Positions 49,530 to 61,366 of a stretch of 64,000 bases of DNA are shown in pieces. Made by a program: the position numbers and the translations under genes. This DNA comes from Daphnia pulex (lineage: Eukaryota; Arthropoda; Branchiopoda; Diplostraca; Daphniidae): the NCBI RefSeq assembly GCF_021134715.1, contig NC_060017.1:2914001-2978000 (forward strand), written 5' to 3'. The notes under the pieces were generated by a model, which worked only from the letters and a program-made list of their open reading frames with translations, was not told where the DNA came from and searched no databases. Position 1 is the stretch's first letter, and each line of letters starts with the position of its first letter.

Positions 49530-52500
49530 CCAGGGACTGTAAAATTATAGGTAAGCAGCGATCCTGCATTGCTTCTGCTCAGTGCGTCGACGAAGATGAC
49601 GTTGTCTTTTACGTGGGTGGAAGAAGAGCGCAGACGGGACACTCGGTAGTCTACCTGCTACCGCTCTAATTCCTCGAAACATTGAGGAGTCGGCGCCCAG
49701 TCCTCGGTCCCGAGTTCCCCGGCACTGCTACCGGAATATCCGACTCGACTTGGAAAGTCAACTGCTCTTGACAACCTGTGGGAGGAGAGTCACCGAGTAG
49801 CAAATAATGCGAGACCTATCAATCAAACATGCAAGATGATGCATATACAATGCACGAGAAGAAAACAGAGAACCCAACAAGACCTCCGTAAAGGATCTCC
49901 AAATAAGCAGGTACAATCTGTAGTATGTCAAAGTTTCTTTCTGTATTCCGTTCATACTATTTTATACAGGATTGACCGGGGAACATTCTTCCCACTCAAC
50001 TTGAGATAACCGCCTAATAGTTTTACTCAATGATTACGTGATAAACCCTTGTATATGCTTTGGCTATACTCGGCCGTTGTCTTTCTTAGAGTTCCTTCCG
50101 TTGCTGCCGAACTGCAGTTTCAACGAGTGTGTCTGATTGACAGTAGGCCTATACCGAGACAGATGACGAGACTAACAGAAAATCACTCCCACTTTTTCTA
50201 CTCTGAATATATAGCGGTCGCCTTCCGGTTTCAATAAGCAGAGAACTGACAGAATGTTTCCACGCTCCTTCGAACCGCCATTGGTAGAAAAATTCATTCC
50301 CCAAATGTAGGAGCCAGCTAAATCAATGATCTGGCATCAGATAACACAGGATAGATTTATTCATCATTGGAATCACAAGAAGACTAAATCAGTCATCAGA
50401 CATTCACATTTTTTTCTTTTACCGATCCCCCTCCCCCCCACCAAGGTCAACTTAATAAATGTCAAATGGTGACTGCGGATCCGTTCTTTTGGTAGAGACG
50501 GATATAGACTACAAACATAGCTGATTGATTTCTTACTAACATCGAGTTACTAAGGATAAACTCGCAGCTGCTGTACACAGTAATGCAGATCTCCTCATTT
50601 ATATATGGTTGCGGTTTTACGACGCGTGCAGACAGGTGAAATACAAATAAGTCAACAGCTAGTTTCAACACCCACACAGGTGGTTCAGTGTCAATGCTGA
50701 CTCATATAGATATTCCAGTTAGTGTTAACGTTCGGTAATGCGAGGGCTCGGCAGTGTGAATGCACTGCTCAATGTATGAAATATGAATATGACTTTGCTT
50801 TTCCTTATAAATCCTTAGAAAATGTTGTCACTCCCTGCTGAAATGAAAAGCAGAGAAACATTTTAGGCCGTATCGGGCCGTAACTTTTCTAAGTTTTACT
50901 TAATAAATGTTTTAACTAACGCGCCCGCTGAATTTTTCATTACTCTGAGGGTTGTCAACCGCCGGTAAATCTTCAACGTTGTCTTCGTTCTTTCCTTAAT
51001 TTAATATAATATCCCACGGGCAGATTCAGAACCCTTACTTAGAATCCCCCACGTGACTGCAGTACGGTTTACAAGGTTCACAAACTTATTAGATACGATC
51101 ATGTTGATTCACTTGCATTGTACTTTCTATGAGTTATATTTAAAAATGAAATATCGTCGTAAAACTACTCAGATAATAAGATGCTTCGTCGGCTCATCGA
51201 TGCATCTTCTTATAACTTACTTAAAGGTTAAGGAAGACCGATGACTTTTTTTTCTCTCTGAGAATCACATATAATTGGCTGAAAGCTGGCTCCCGCGAGT
51301 ACCGACTATTACTGCTGTCAGAAGTGGTAACTTTTGAATCGAGTGACGTCACTGTTTTCTTAAGAATAGGTCGTGAAATGCCTAATGTTACAGGCGCTAC
51401 GTATAGATATTCGCTAAAACAAATCTAAAGTTTCAAAAAATTTAATGACGGTTGTGCATTGGCAATAACCAAAGAGGGATCATTAAATAACTGAATAAGG
51501 ATTATTTTAATTTGATTTTTTATTCTTGTCTCTGCATTTGATTGAACAAATTAAGGCTAAGATGATAAATTTAGGCTAATACGATTTCATTTGGTGCACA
51601 TATGGTGCACAGGCTTATCAATCTGAATTTTTAAATGAATAGCGATATCTCTAAAGGTCTGTGATTGGAGGAGACAAAGGGCAATTATTGGTCTTTTTCA
51701 GTAGGACATTTGAAAAGACTAAAGGTTGAAAACTGACAACCCGAAAAAAATTCTATGAAAACTAAATCAGAAAAAAACAACTGTACAAGAAGTAGCACAC
51801 AAGATAAATCCTTGAATGTGATCGTGATGTCAACATCAAAACCTTTGCACGATCCACTTTGTTTGTTTTAAGATTTACAATCGATCCAATGCTTGAGCGC
51901 ACACCAGGCAGTGTATGAATGGGCTATAAGCGCGGCTAAATATAACAAGGAAACGGAAATTGTGCCTGCTGGGGTTGATCAGTTGGTACACTCGTATGTA
52001 GTCTAATAGGACCGAAGAATTTGATACGCCTTTAGATATATACCTACATAAATGTTCTAATAATAGTAAATTTACATAAATCCTATCCTAATAAAATAAA
52101 TCCCTGAGCTAGACATTAAGACTATATATGTTTTGGGGGCATGGTTCCAAAGTTACGTAATGTGGAAAAAAACATGGTCCCAATCGACATTATTAATGAT
52201 GCATCCAGCATAAGGAATCACCGTCGTGTTTGTCTGGCTAGTAATATAGACGCCCGCTTGTTTATTCTCTTCAATTGCTCAAATTTGGAGCGGATGCAAC
52301 AATGAAACAAGAAAGTAATTTATGCACGATGGAGGTAATGCTACAGAACACAACGAAACGCCCCCATGTTCCCAGGATCCACCTTGCACTTCGCATCGCA
52401 AGAACTTCACAATTCACATCAATTATGTCGTCGAATTTTGTTTTGTGTATCCCTGAACGGAATCACTTTACATCCGCTTACAAATTCAGGAACTAAGTAA

Positions 52501-53889
52501 GCAGCATCAGGCGCGCCATACAGTTGTAGCTGCATGGTATACATTTTTTTTCCGGAAAATTCACGAGGACATTTAAACCTTGATGATTCTATCCGTATTT
52601 TTTATTTGCGCTAGCCATTCGGACTCGGTTTTTTCTTTAACATCTCGTCGGATGGCAACAGCAGAATCTTACGTGGGTTCAATATTAAGCAACAAGTCGT
52701 CTTCAAACCTCATAATACATGTATTTCTTTCTTTGCTGGTGTTAGATTTTTTCGCCATTTTACTTCTGAATAAAACGCAAGGAAGCCGTGCAGTTTTATT
52801 ACATTTTTGAATCCTGTGACCAGTTTTTTGTGTCATCAGGAACTAGGTCAGCAATAGAATATTTAGATTTGTAACATTAAAACTTACATCGGCTCGGCTA
52901 TTGAGAATATATGAGAAGGACAAAATCACGAAGCGGAACTGCGTAACTATGCAACCTATACTTCCGTGCAGCCGGTTTTTCGTCTGGTCATTATATAGTA
53001 TTGTCTCGTTTTTCTGCATCACTGCAACGCGATATTTATCGCTGCATAAAATATATTGCAAAAATCTATCTATATATATACGGTGCATAAAATTTCGTTT
53101 AGTTTTCATTACACGAATACATTTGTTATTTTCTTGCTCACTGAGACGTCGAAAGTCCAAGTAAAGTTCGTCAGTGATGAACATAGCCCACGAAGTAGCA
53201 GTGAACGACATAATGTATCTCGATCTGTCATCGCTTAATACCTGATGGCTCTTTTTCTTCGACATTTAGCGTCCTGTTGCGTTTCTACCCGAAGCGTCTG
53301 ATATCGGGTCAACATCCGCAGACAACCAGATGGTTCAGCTACTCAAAGGATCCGCCTATTTTGGTCGCGTGACGCATATAGTCTTTTCGTCAGTATGTAG
53401 GACAATACACTTATAGAGTCAACGACGTTATTCAGCGAAATGGAGACCATTCTCCGGGCATTTCCGTATACGTTATACATTCTATCGAAAAATCCGTTTT
53501 GTCGACAACTCAAGATTGATTCCACTTTTTTATATTTTTTGCGACAATTAAATAGTTTCCAGTATAGCGAAAAGGAATATCGATACGGCAAAAAAGAAAT
53601 GAAGTTACTGAAAAAAAAAAACAAGGTAATAACCTATCGTCAATAGCTCGGTTCAACCTCTTTAATAATTACACCATATATTTATAAAGCGTTTGTGTAC
53701 TTTCGCGAAGCTATGTTTCACACGGGAGTTGGGAAGTTTCATTAAAAAAAAATAGAATCCGTCATTGAAAAAATTATATTAGTTCAAACAAAAATGGTTA
53801 CTGTAGTAGACGGATCCAAATGATTGACAGCGGAAGATGTAAAATAGTGTAGCTTATAGCGCAGGATGGACAAATGTGCTCCTGTTCTT
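49530..53889. other. Intergenic, AT-rich
   Basis: No exon chain or recognisable domain on either strand. Open frames at about 52580-52810 and 52843-53265 are AT-rich and without similarity. Confidence 0.55.
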
Positions 53890-53952
53890 CCTCGGCCGGC
53901 AGGCCGTTCTTTCTCGGCCGGTAGGCCGTTATTCCTCGGCCGGCAGGCCGTC
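53890..53952. repeat. GC-rich tandem repeat, about 23-bp unit
   Basis: Three copies of a unit built on CTCGGCCGGCAGGCCGT, each nearly palindromic (CGGCCGG/GGCCG), in otherwise AT-rich DNA. The same CTCGGCC core reappears in the array at 54046-54182. Confidence 0.85.
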
Positions 53953-54045
53953 CACATTTATGAAAAGTTAGGCCGTGGTACGTGTCTTATTAGGTTATGT
54001 CTTATTAGTCTAATTAGGTGATGTCGGCCGGCTTTCTCTAATCGG

Positions 54046-54182
54046 CACGTAACTCGGCCTAAGTTACACGTAACTCGGCCTAAGTTACACGTACCTCGGC
54101 CTAAGTTACACGTACCTCGGCCTAAGTTACACGTACCACGGCCTAAGTTACACGTACCACGGCCTACACGTACCACGGCCTA
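54046..54182. repeat. 21-bp tandem repeat array
   Basis: Five full units of the 21-bp type CACGTAmCwCGGCCTAAGTTA, drifting stepwise from CACGTAACTC to CACGTACCTC to CACGTACCAC, then two shortened 16-bp units. The ordered drift suggests growth by unequal crossover or slippage. An open frame reading as repeated LGRGTCN crosses it but is a by-product of the 21-bp (7-codon) period. Confidence 0.9.
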
Positions 54183-55658
54183 CGCTACAAGAAGGGGCCA
54201 AAAACAGCCAAAAGCCACTAAAAATTTAAATCAAATAATATGAAAAAAAAAAATTATATAAAATCTATAAAATTTGGCACATTAAAATTTATATCAATTC
54301 ATCATAACAATTTATAATATATATAATATTCATGGTATATATTAATATTAGTCAATATTAAGTTTTATTCCCAATATGTATAAGGTTTCTACCTTGGCTA
54401 ATTTTCTCTTTTGCGCTCTTTTGCACAAGGTTGTGAACTAATGTTTTTTCTTTCGTGTTTGTAGCTTCACTTTACAGCAGAGTCGTGGCCAATCGTGGGA
54501 ATCAAGACAGCAGCAGCCGGTGGAGCTATATAACTATATATGTATGAGCTATATAACGAGCCATATAACGAGCTATATAAGCGAATTTATATGTCATTTA
54601 GTGCTGACGAACCCTGACGACATTTTAAATCATGAGTAGGGTATGAGATAATACATCCTGCATCTGTGTAAGAGGATATAACTAGAATAAAACACTGTCT
54701 GCGACTCATTCATTTGGACATAGGAGAAGGTTTCAATGGAATTCATACAAAATTTGTCATGGAGCGGTTATAACTAAAGTAATAAGAACGTCCCACTATA
54801 CGAATCTCAAACCTCGAGATTTAAGTATTTAATTAGATTTTATCAAGAGCGTCGACGTGTGCCTACTGAGTAATCGTCGTTGTTAAACTATATAGTCCTA
54901 TAGTCCGAAATGTATTGTTTTATTCATTCAAGATGAATGAGTAAAACGCGAACTAATCACTTTATGTGTTTGTACTTTACAGGTATACGTACAGCACGTA
55001 CTTTGACATTGATGGTCTCCCTTAATAAGCATTGTTCGGAAGCGTAAAAGGAAAACACACGCAGCATCTCATGAACGAATAATACAACCGGAGGTACCAG
55101 AAAGAAAAAGAAGTATCTATTGACGTCTACGCTGTCGGAAGGTGTAAGAGGAACTGGGTGTATTTATATTTTTATGCCATCTCTTACAATAAATTTTATA
55201 TTATTTTTTTTTTGTCCACTGTCTGTCATCAATATCTGACAAGCATACTCTTTCTTTTTGACTTTGCTTGCAAAATAGCACTTTGGACTGAAATTATGAA
55301 TATAGTCTTGTTAAAGTCAACTTCGCAATGGGCTTGCGCCTTTCGATTGTATCTGGAAAGGTAATGCAAACAATAGGAAATGTATACGAAAACGAGAATT
55401 TAGACAAATAGGTAGCTGGGCAATCTGTCAGAAAACCGAATTAAGAATAAACACAATATTGTTGTTAGTCAAGCAAGGATCTCGATATTAATAATTCGTC
55501 ATAAATTCAAACCTTTGTCTTTTAACCATAGTGTCTATTACATTTCGCCACATATTTCACTTCAAAGTTCAAAACATATAGAATTCTTAAATGTTACTAC
55601 CCTAACCCGACATTATAAGCTAACAACAGTGATCACACAGATAGGCATGCCTACTTTA
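54183..55658. other. AT-rich intergenic DNA with short repeats
   Basis: Very AT-rich. A run of 12-13 bp units related to GAGCTATATAAC lies at about 54523-54581. No gene seen. Confidence 0.55.
54523..54581. repeat. GAGCTATATAAC-type short repeat
   Basis: Four related units (GAGCTATATAAC, the same again, GAGCCATATAAC, GAGCTATATAAG) starting at 54523, 54546, 54558 and 54570. Each contains a TATATAA core. Confidence 0.7.
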
Positions 55659-56949
55659 GACCTAATAGACACTAGACCTTTTAACATTTAGACACTAGAA
55701 CTTTACAATAGAACATAAACATAAGTCAGTTCTAGTGTCGTCAAAAATTTACATTTTAAAATTTAGCTAGGTCTAGTGTCTCTACTTCTAGTTCTAGCGT
55801 CTTCGAAGACATTTTAAATTTTAACGTTATAAAATTTACAAAATCCAAATTAAATTTTTTAATTCCAAATTGTCAAAGTTTTAACATAGTTTTAAATACT
55901 GTTTAGTTCTAGTGTCCTATAAGCTATTTCTAGTGTCTCCTTAATTTAAAAGTTAAAAAAGAAATGTTTGTTCTATTGTCTTCGATAACACTATGAGTGT
56001 TAAATGTTAAATTTATTTTTTAAATTTCGATTCGAGATTTTCGATTTTCAAAAATATCCTCTTAGAGCCTGGTGTACTTAATGCTGCCATCTAGCGATAG
56101 GTTGGCCAACCCATGTCTGAGTGCACAAGTGCAATATATCGCACAGGTCTGGCGCCACTTTTCCTCTCGCGCTTCCCTATTACGCTAGTGTCGTCTGGTG
56201 GGGAACGGCGACAACTCTATTTCTGTCAACACCATTCTGCATGCAAAAGGACTTATGTAGTGCTCATGTAATCTCAATTGTTATTTTATTATTAATCTAT
56301 GCATTTTAAAGGTACTACATCTTCTAAATCCCTAAAAACTCAGTGAAGATGAGACTAAGGTTACAAGAATTACACCATTCCCCCCTAAGTCTCAGGAATA
56401 CATAGACATTTGCAGCAGTGTGTACGTGGTAAGCAAAAAGAATTGTTGGTGTACAGCATTAATACATTTTCCCTTTATAACCAGGAAAGATTATTATACC
56501 CCATGCTTCAATTGAATGGATTACCAGCATATTTTCTGAATATATGGAGTGGTAGCATAGCATATACTAAATTCGAAGATGCAACACGAAGAAGAAGCTG
56601 TGCATTTGTGGAATTTTGTGATTCCGAGTCAGCTGCCAAAGCTGTCACAGTAAGTGTTCTTTACATATTTAGGCAGTAACAATTAATACCTAAATGGAGA
56701 CAATGCTGAGAGCTCATTCAAAAATTTTATAGGAATATGCAGCCTCCAGCGAGTATCATGTATTGACTGAAGATCCAGGGCAGTCATGTAGTATTCAGGT
56801 GTTTGATGCAGAGTGCGTAAACTACTTTCTAATTGAACAATTGAAAGTTGTTCACTTTACCTTTTTTATTTATTTTAATTTGATTTTGTTCTTACAGGAG
56901 CCAAGACGAAAAGGGGGACAAGAAGAAAACGAGCACAAAACTAGACACG
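55659..56949 (+). repeat. Left arm of palindrome
   Basis: Near-identical to the reverse complement of 58511-59802. The first visible difference is one base near 55742 (CTAGAACTG against CTATAACTG read on its mate). Contains the TCTAGTGTC-rich end and one copy of the RRM-like gene. Confidence 0.9.
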
Positions 56950-56973
56950 GAAGAACCCTGGAAGAACCTCTAG
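56410..56973 (+). pseudogene. RRM-like gene copy, left (diverged 3' end)
   Basis: Exons about 56410-56649, 56733-56812 and 56898-56973, using GTAAGT/TATAG and GTGCGT/TACAG junctions. The first exon contains an RRM RNP1-like block RRRSCAFVEF followed by SESAAKAV. The second has EYAASSEYHVLTEDPGQSCS and the third SQDEKGDKKKTSTKLDT, then EEPWKNL and a stop. The 5' start of the protein is not clear. The last residues differ from the right-hand copy because the near-identical arm ends inside this exon. The domain resembles La/LARP-type RRMs, but this is weak. Whether it is expressed cannot be told. Confidence 0.5.
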
Positions 56974-58453
56974 ACACTGTAGTTCCATGGTGCGGCATGC
57001 TCAAGAAAATGCTAAATGCTACAATGAGAAATACAAATTCGTTAAGACACTTAACATGCCTGTAGTGTATCCATGTAATACATAATAAAAGACAACAATA
57101 AAAGATATAAATTTTAAATAATGAGAATTCACTTGTTAGTTAGACTGTTTTTTATTTCAAATTTTGATTCCGCGTGAAAAATTGAGTGTAGTGTAATTTT
57201 TTCCATTATTTTAAGAAGTCTGCATAGATCGAGCGTCGGCGTGAAAAACCGTCCGGCGTGAATTACGGGGGTTAATGCATATAAGATATAGTTTTTAACT
57301 CATATTCGGATTCCGCGTCAAAAGTTGAGCATAATTCATATCTTTCGTTATTTTTGCGTTATCCTGCATAGCATGATGAGCGTCGGCGTGAAAAACCATC
57401 CGGCGTGAATTACGGGTAGATGCATATAATATAGAGTTTTTTTGAACTCATATTCGCATTCCGCGTTAAAACTTGCGTAAAAACTATCACTTTATTATTA
57501 TTGGCGGAAGCCTGTAGTGTATAGCGTGCTTTACGTGAGCGTGAGAAACCGTTCGGCGTGAAATAACGGTAGATGCATAAAAAAAAGTCGGTATTTGACT
57601 TCATTTATGGATTCAGCGTTTAAATTTGAGTATCAGGTGTTAATTTCATTATTTTAGGGGGGAATTTGTCGTTTGCGACAAAAAAAAATTTCGAAAAAAG
57701 GTCGCCTAGATAATAAAAGAGAACTGCGTCGTTTTGTTTCTATGAAAAAATTCGTCAAAAACGAATAACTCTTGCAGGCTGCCGCTAATATTGATGAAAA
57801 TTATGAAGTAGACTCAACTTTTTACGCTGAATTCAAAAATGATTTGAAAAACTGGCTATTTTATATGCGTGTACCTGTAATTCACGCCGAACGATTTTTC
57901 ACGCTGACGCACATCGTGCTGCACAGGATAACGCAAAAATAACTAAAACAATAATTTATGCTAAACTTTTTACGCGGAATCCGAATATGAGTTCAAAAAA
58001 ACTCTTTCTTGTATGCGTGTGCCTGTAATTCACGTCGAACGATTTTTCACGTTGACGCAAATCATGCTAATGCAGCCGTCCGCCAATAGTAATCAGATGA
58101 ATGTTCTTACTCAGATTTTCACGCGGAACCCGAATATGAGTTAAAAAACACTGCATTTTATATGCATCTACCTTTAATTCATGCCGGAAGATGTTTAAAC
58201 TGACGCTAGCTATCATGCTCTAGCTCATGCTATTCAGACTTCCATCTATGAAATAGGGAAGATACTGCATTAATACACTACATTATCAACGCGGAATCCT
58301 AATTTGAAATACAAAGAGTCAACCTTTTGTTAATAGTGAACGAACTAATAAATTCTCATTTTTTGAACTATCATATCTTTTTTATTGAAGTTTAACACGG
58401 GTACACTACAAGCATTGGTGCGTGTTTAAAAATTTGTATTTCTCAAATAATAT
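56974..58453. repeat. Inner palindrome of diverged repeats, about 120-130 bp
   Basis: Left half (about 57160-57640) has at least three direct copies with landmarks CATATTCGGATTCCGCGT, GCGTCGGCGTGAAAAACCG and CGGCGTGAATTACGGG. The right half (about 57800-58310) carries them in reverse orientation (TAATTCACGCCGAACG, CGCGGAATCCGAATATGAG). Divergence is far higher than in the outer arms. A short TTTGTCG/CGACAAA hairpin lies at about 57665-57681, close to the centre. Confidence 0.8.
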
Positions 58454-59050
58454 TTAAAATGTTTCTTGAGCATTCAACACACGGAACTTGGAAATGATCT
58501 GCTTCCTCCGCGTGTCTAGTTTTGTGCTCGTTTTCTTCTTGTCCCCCTTTTCGTCTTGGCTCCTGTAAGAACAAAATCAAATTAAAATAAATAAAAAAGG
58601 TAAAGTGAACAACTTTCAATTGTTCAATTAGAAAGTAGTTTACGCACTCTGCATCAAACACCTGAATACTACATGACTGCCCTGGATCTTCAGTCAATAC
58701 ATGATACTCGCTGGAGGCTGCATATTCCTATAAAATTTTTGAATGAGCTCTCAGCATTGTCTCCATTTAGGTATTAATTGTTACTGCCTAAATATGTAAA
58801 GAACACTTACTGTGACAGCTTTGGCAGCTGACTCGGAATCACAAAATTCCACAAATGCACAGCTTCTTCTTCGTGTTGCATCTTCGAATTTAGTATATGC
58901 TATGCTACCACTCCATATATTCAGAAAATATGCTGGTAATCCATTCAATTGAAGCATGGGGTATAATAATCTTTCCTGGTTATAAAGGGAAAATGTATTA
59001 ATGCTGTACACCAACAATTCTTTTTGCTTACCACGTACACACTGCTGCAA
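58454..59050 (-). CDS. RRM-like gene copy, right (partial or hypothetical)
   Basis: Minus-strand exons about 59050-58811, 58727-58648 and 58562-58454. Same protein as the left copy up to KLDT, then RRKQIISKFRVLNAQETF and a TAA stop, which reads as a more natural basic/helical end. Splice sites are intact. The first exon probably begins earlier or is preceded by others; the N terminus is not resolved. RNP1-like RRRSCAFVEF supports RNA binding. Confidence 0.5.
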
Positions 59051-59802
59051 ATGTCTATGTATTCCTGAGACTTAGGGGGGAATGGTGTAATTCTTGTAAC
59101 CTTAGTCTCATCTTCACTGAGTTTTTAGGGATTTAGAAGATGTAGTACCTTTAAAATGCATAGATTAATAATAAAATAACAATTGAGATTACATGAGCAC
59201 TACATAAGTCCTTTTGCATGCAGAATGGTGTTGACAGAAATAGAGTTGTCGCCGTTCCCCACCAGACGACACTAGCGTAATAGGGAAGCGCGAGAGGAAA
59301 AGTGGCGCCAGACCTGTGCGATATATTGCACTTGTGCACTCAGACATGGGTTGGCCAACCTATCGCTAGATGGCAGCATTAAGTACACCAGGCTCTAAGA
59401 GGATATTTTTGAAAATCGAAAATCTCGAATCGAAATTTAAAAAATAAATTTAACATTTAACACTCATAGTGTTATCGAAGACAATAGAACAAACATTTCT
59501 TTTTTAACTTTTAAATTAAGGAGACACTAGAAATAGCTTATAGGACACTAGAACTAAACAGTATTTAAAACTATGTTAAAACTTTGACAATTTGGAATTA
59601 AAAAATTTAATTTGGATTTTGTAAATTTTATAACGTTAAAATTTAAAATGTCTTCGAAGACGCTAGAACTAGAAGTAGAGACACTAGACCTAGCTAAATT
59701 TTAAAATGTAAATTTTTGACGACACTATAACTGACTTATGTTTATGTTCTATTGTAAAGTTCTAGTGTCTACATGTTAAAAGGACTAGTGTCTATGTGGT
59801 CC
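58511..59802 (-). repeat. Right arm of palindrome
   Basis: Reverse-complement mate of the left arm. Homology begins abruptly at 58511, inside the last exon of the RRM-like gene, and fades at the GACC near 59802. Confidence 0.9.
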
Positions 59803-61366
59803 ATTGTCGCTTTCCCCACAGATATTCAATCAAATATCTTCTATAACTTTATTGCTAAATAAAAGTTTTCAGATTTCTTTCTTTCTTGTCAGAAATTCTA
59901 TAACTTATTTTTTCCTGACTGTCACATTGCTGTTCATTACCCTTTTCAGGGTGAACAACCCCCAATAATGTAAGCTGTATTAAAAATTAATTTATCAGCT
60001 TCTTGCAGTGGTCATTCACCGCCTTTCTGTCTTTGTATAATCCTTTTGTTTTATTTTTTAAAAAGTAAAAAAAATATCGATAGAGTATACCTATTGTTCA
60101 GAGAAGCTCCAGCTTACGATTATAAGTTATAAATGATGTTCAGTTAATCGGTAAATCATGAAAGATCAACATTAAAAATTCGATGGTCAAGTTACGATGA
60201 AGAACCGTAGTACTACTGTGTTCCAGGCATACAACTGGGGGAAAAAATCCTGCGATTTTAATATTAAACTGCGCGCACATATGTCTGTAGGGGCAAAGGC
60301 CGGACAAAAGTTCAACGCCGATTGAACCAACCAATATCTTTTAAGCTGATTGTAAGTTTGTTAAGTCGTAGTCTTGCAAATTTCTTTTTTTTGTGTGCAA
60401 AAATCCATGCATCTTCCACCAAAAAACTAACTTACGCACAGATAAGGAATGGTCGCACTAAAAATCGCAGAAAACTTTAAAATTTGTAGTTATCGCATTT
60501 ACAGCAGCACTTTACTTTACAAAAAATTAAACGGCAACCCAGTTCATGCTTTATTGCTCTTCTCCTTGCCGACTGATATTGGAAACTGCAAATCACTGGG
60601 TACACGAGGTAAACGTACTTAAAGAAAATTGTTGCGTAATTTAATTGCAGTGCAACAGCTAATGAAGTTTCTAATTGCCTTCTCTCTCAAACCAACCAAC
60701 AGTTGATATTACATTCATGCAAAATACCTTACAAAGTCCTAACTTTTTTTCAAAGTTGCCATAAGCATCAAAGAGACAAAAACTTTCATTCAACCAGTTA
60801 AACTATTCGAAATTTCGGAGGAGTTCGTAGCTATTGGGTAACTATTGGGTTGTCTGATTTTCGAAAGCACATCGCACCCGTTGTGGAAACGCGGAATTTT
60901 GTCTGGTGACGTTTGTAATTTCAAAGCTGTCTCGTTCACTAACCTCTCATTTACAAGAATCCTTGATAGATTCAGAGGTCAACATTCAGACCATTTTTAA
61001 ACTTCCGAATCTTGTGTTAATTAAAGGATGAAAATAAAATGTTAATTAATGGTCCTGATCAAACTTGTCTCGTTAAAAACTTGAACTCGGCAATTCAGAA
61101 AACCTTGAAAACTTTTCAGCAATTAAATTGGCATGTTATACATGGGCGACGGTATTTATTTCTTAAAAACTGCTTTTTTTTCTATTAGAAATGCTGCTGT
61201 AGTGACAAAGGGAGACGTTTGAGAAAACACTGATTCAGGTGAGTCAAAACAGGCGATTTTGTAGGTATTGAAAAACGCACAATTCATTAATACAATACAA
61301 AAAACAGCACAAGGAAATATTTCCCGAATTATTTGAACTATTTGTCACTGAAAGAGGTCATGTTGT
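59803..61366. other. Intergenic, no gene seen
   Basis: AT-rich sequence between the palindrome and the RBM7-like stop codon. Short open frames only, and no recognisable protein. Confidence 0.55.

Larger units (their letters stand above)
55659..59802. mobile_element. 4.1-kb palindrome carrying duplicated gene (foldback-like)
   Basis: Left arm 55659-56949 and right arm 58511-59802 are near-identical reverse complements (about 1.29 kb each; paired coordinates sum to about 115460). The 1.56 kb between them is a second, more diverged palindrome made of repeats of about 120-130 bp. The outer ends are packed with the motif TCTAGTGTC in both orientations (about eight copies in the left arm). Long terminal inverted repeats with internal subrepeats recall foldback transposons. 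No transposase and no clear target-site duplication was seen, so a simple inverted gene duplication remains possible. Confidence 0.65.

Noticed and set aside
53958-54176. Repetitive open frame (LGRGTCN units)
   Set aside because: It is a by-product of the 21-bp tandem repeat, whose period is seven codons; no other coding signal.
54046-54182. CRISPR-like array
   Set aside because: Units are directly adjacent without spacers and change gradually; the setting is a eukaryotic genome. It is an ordinary tandem repeat.
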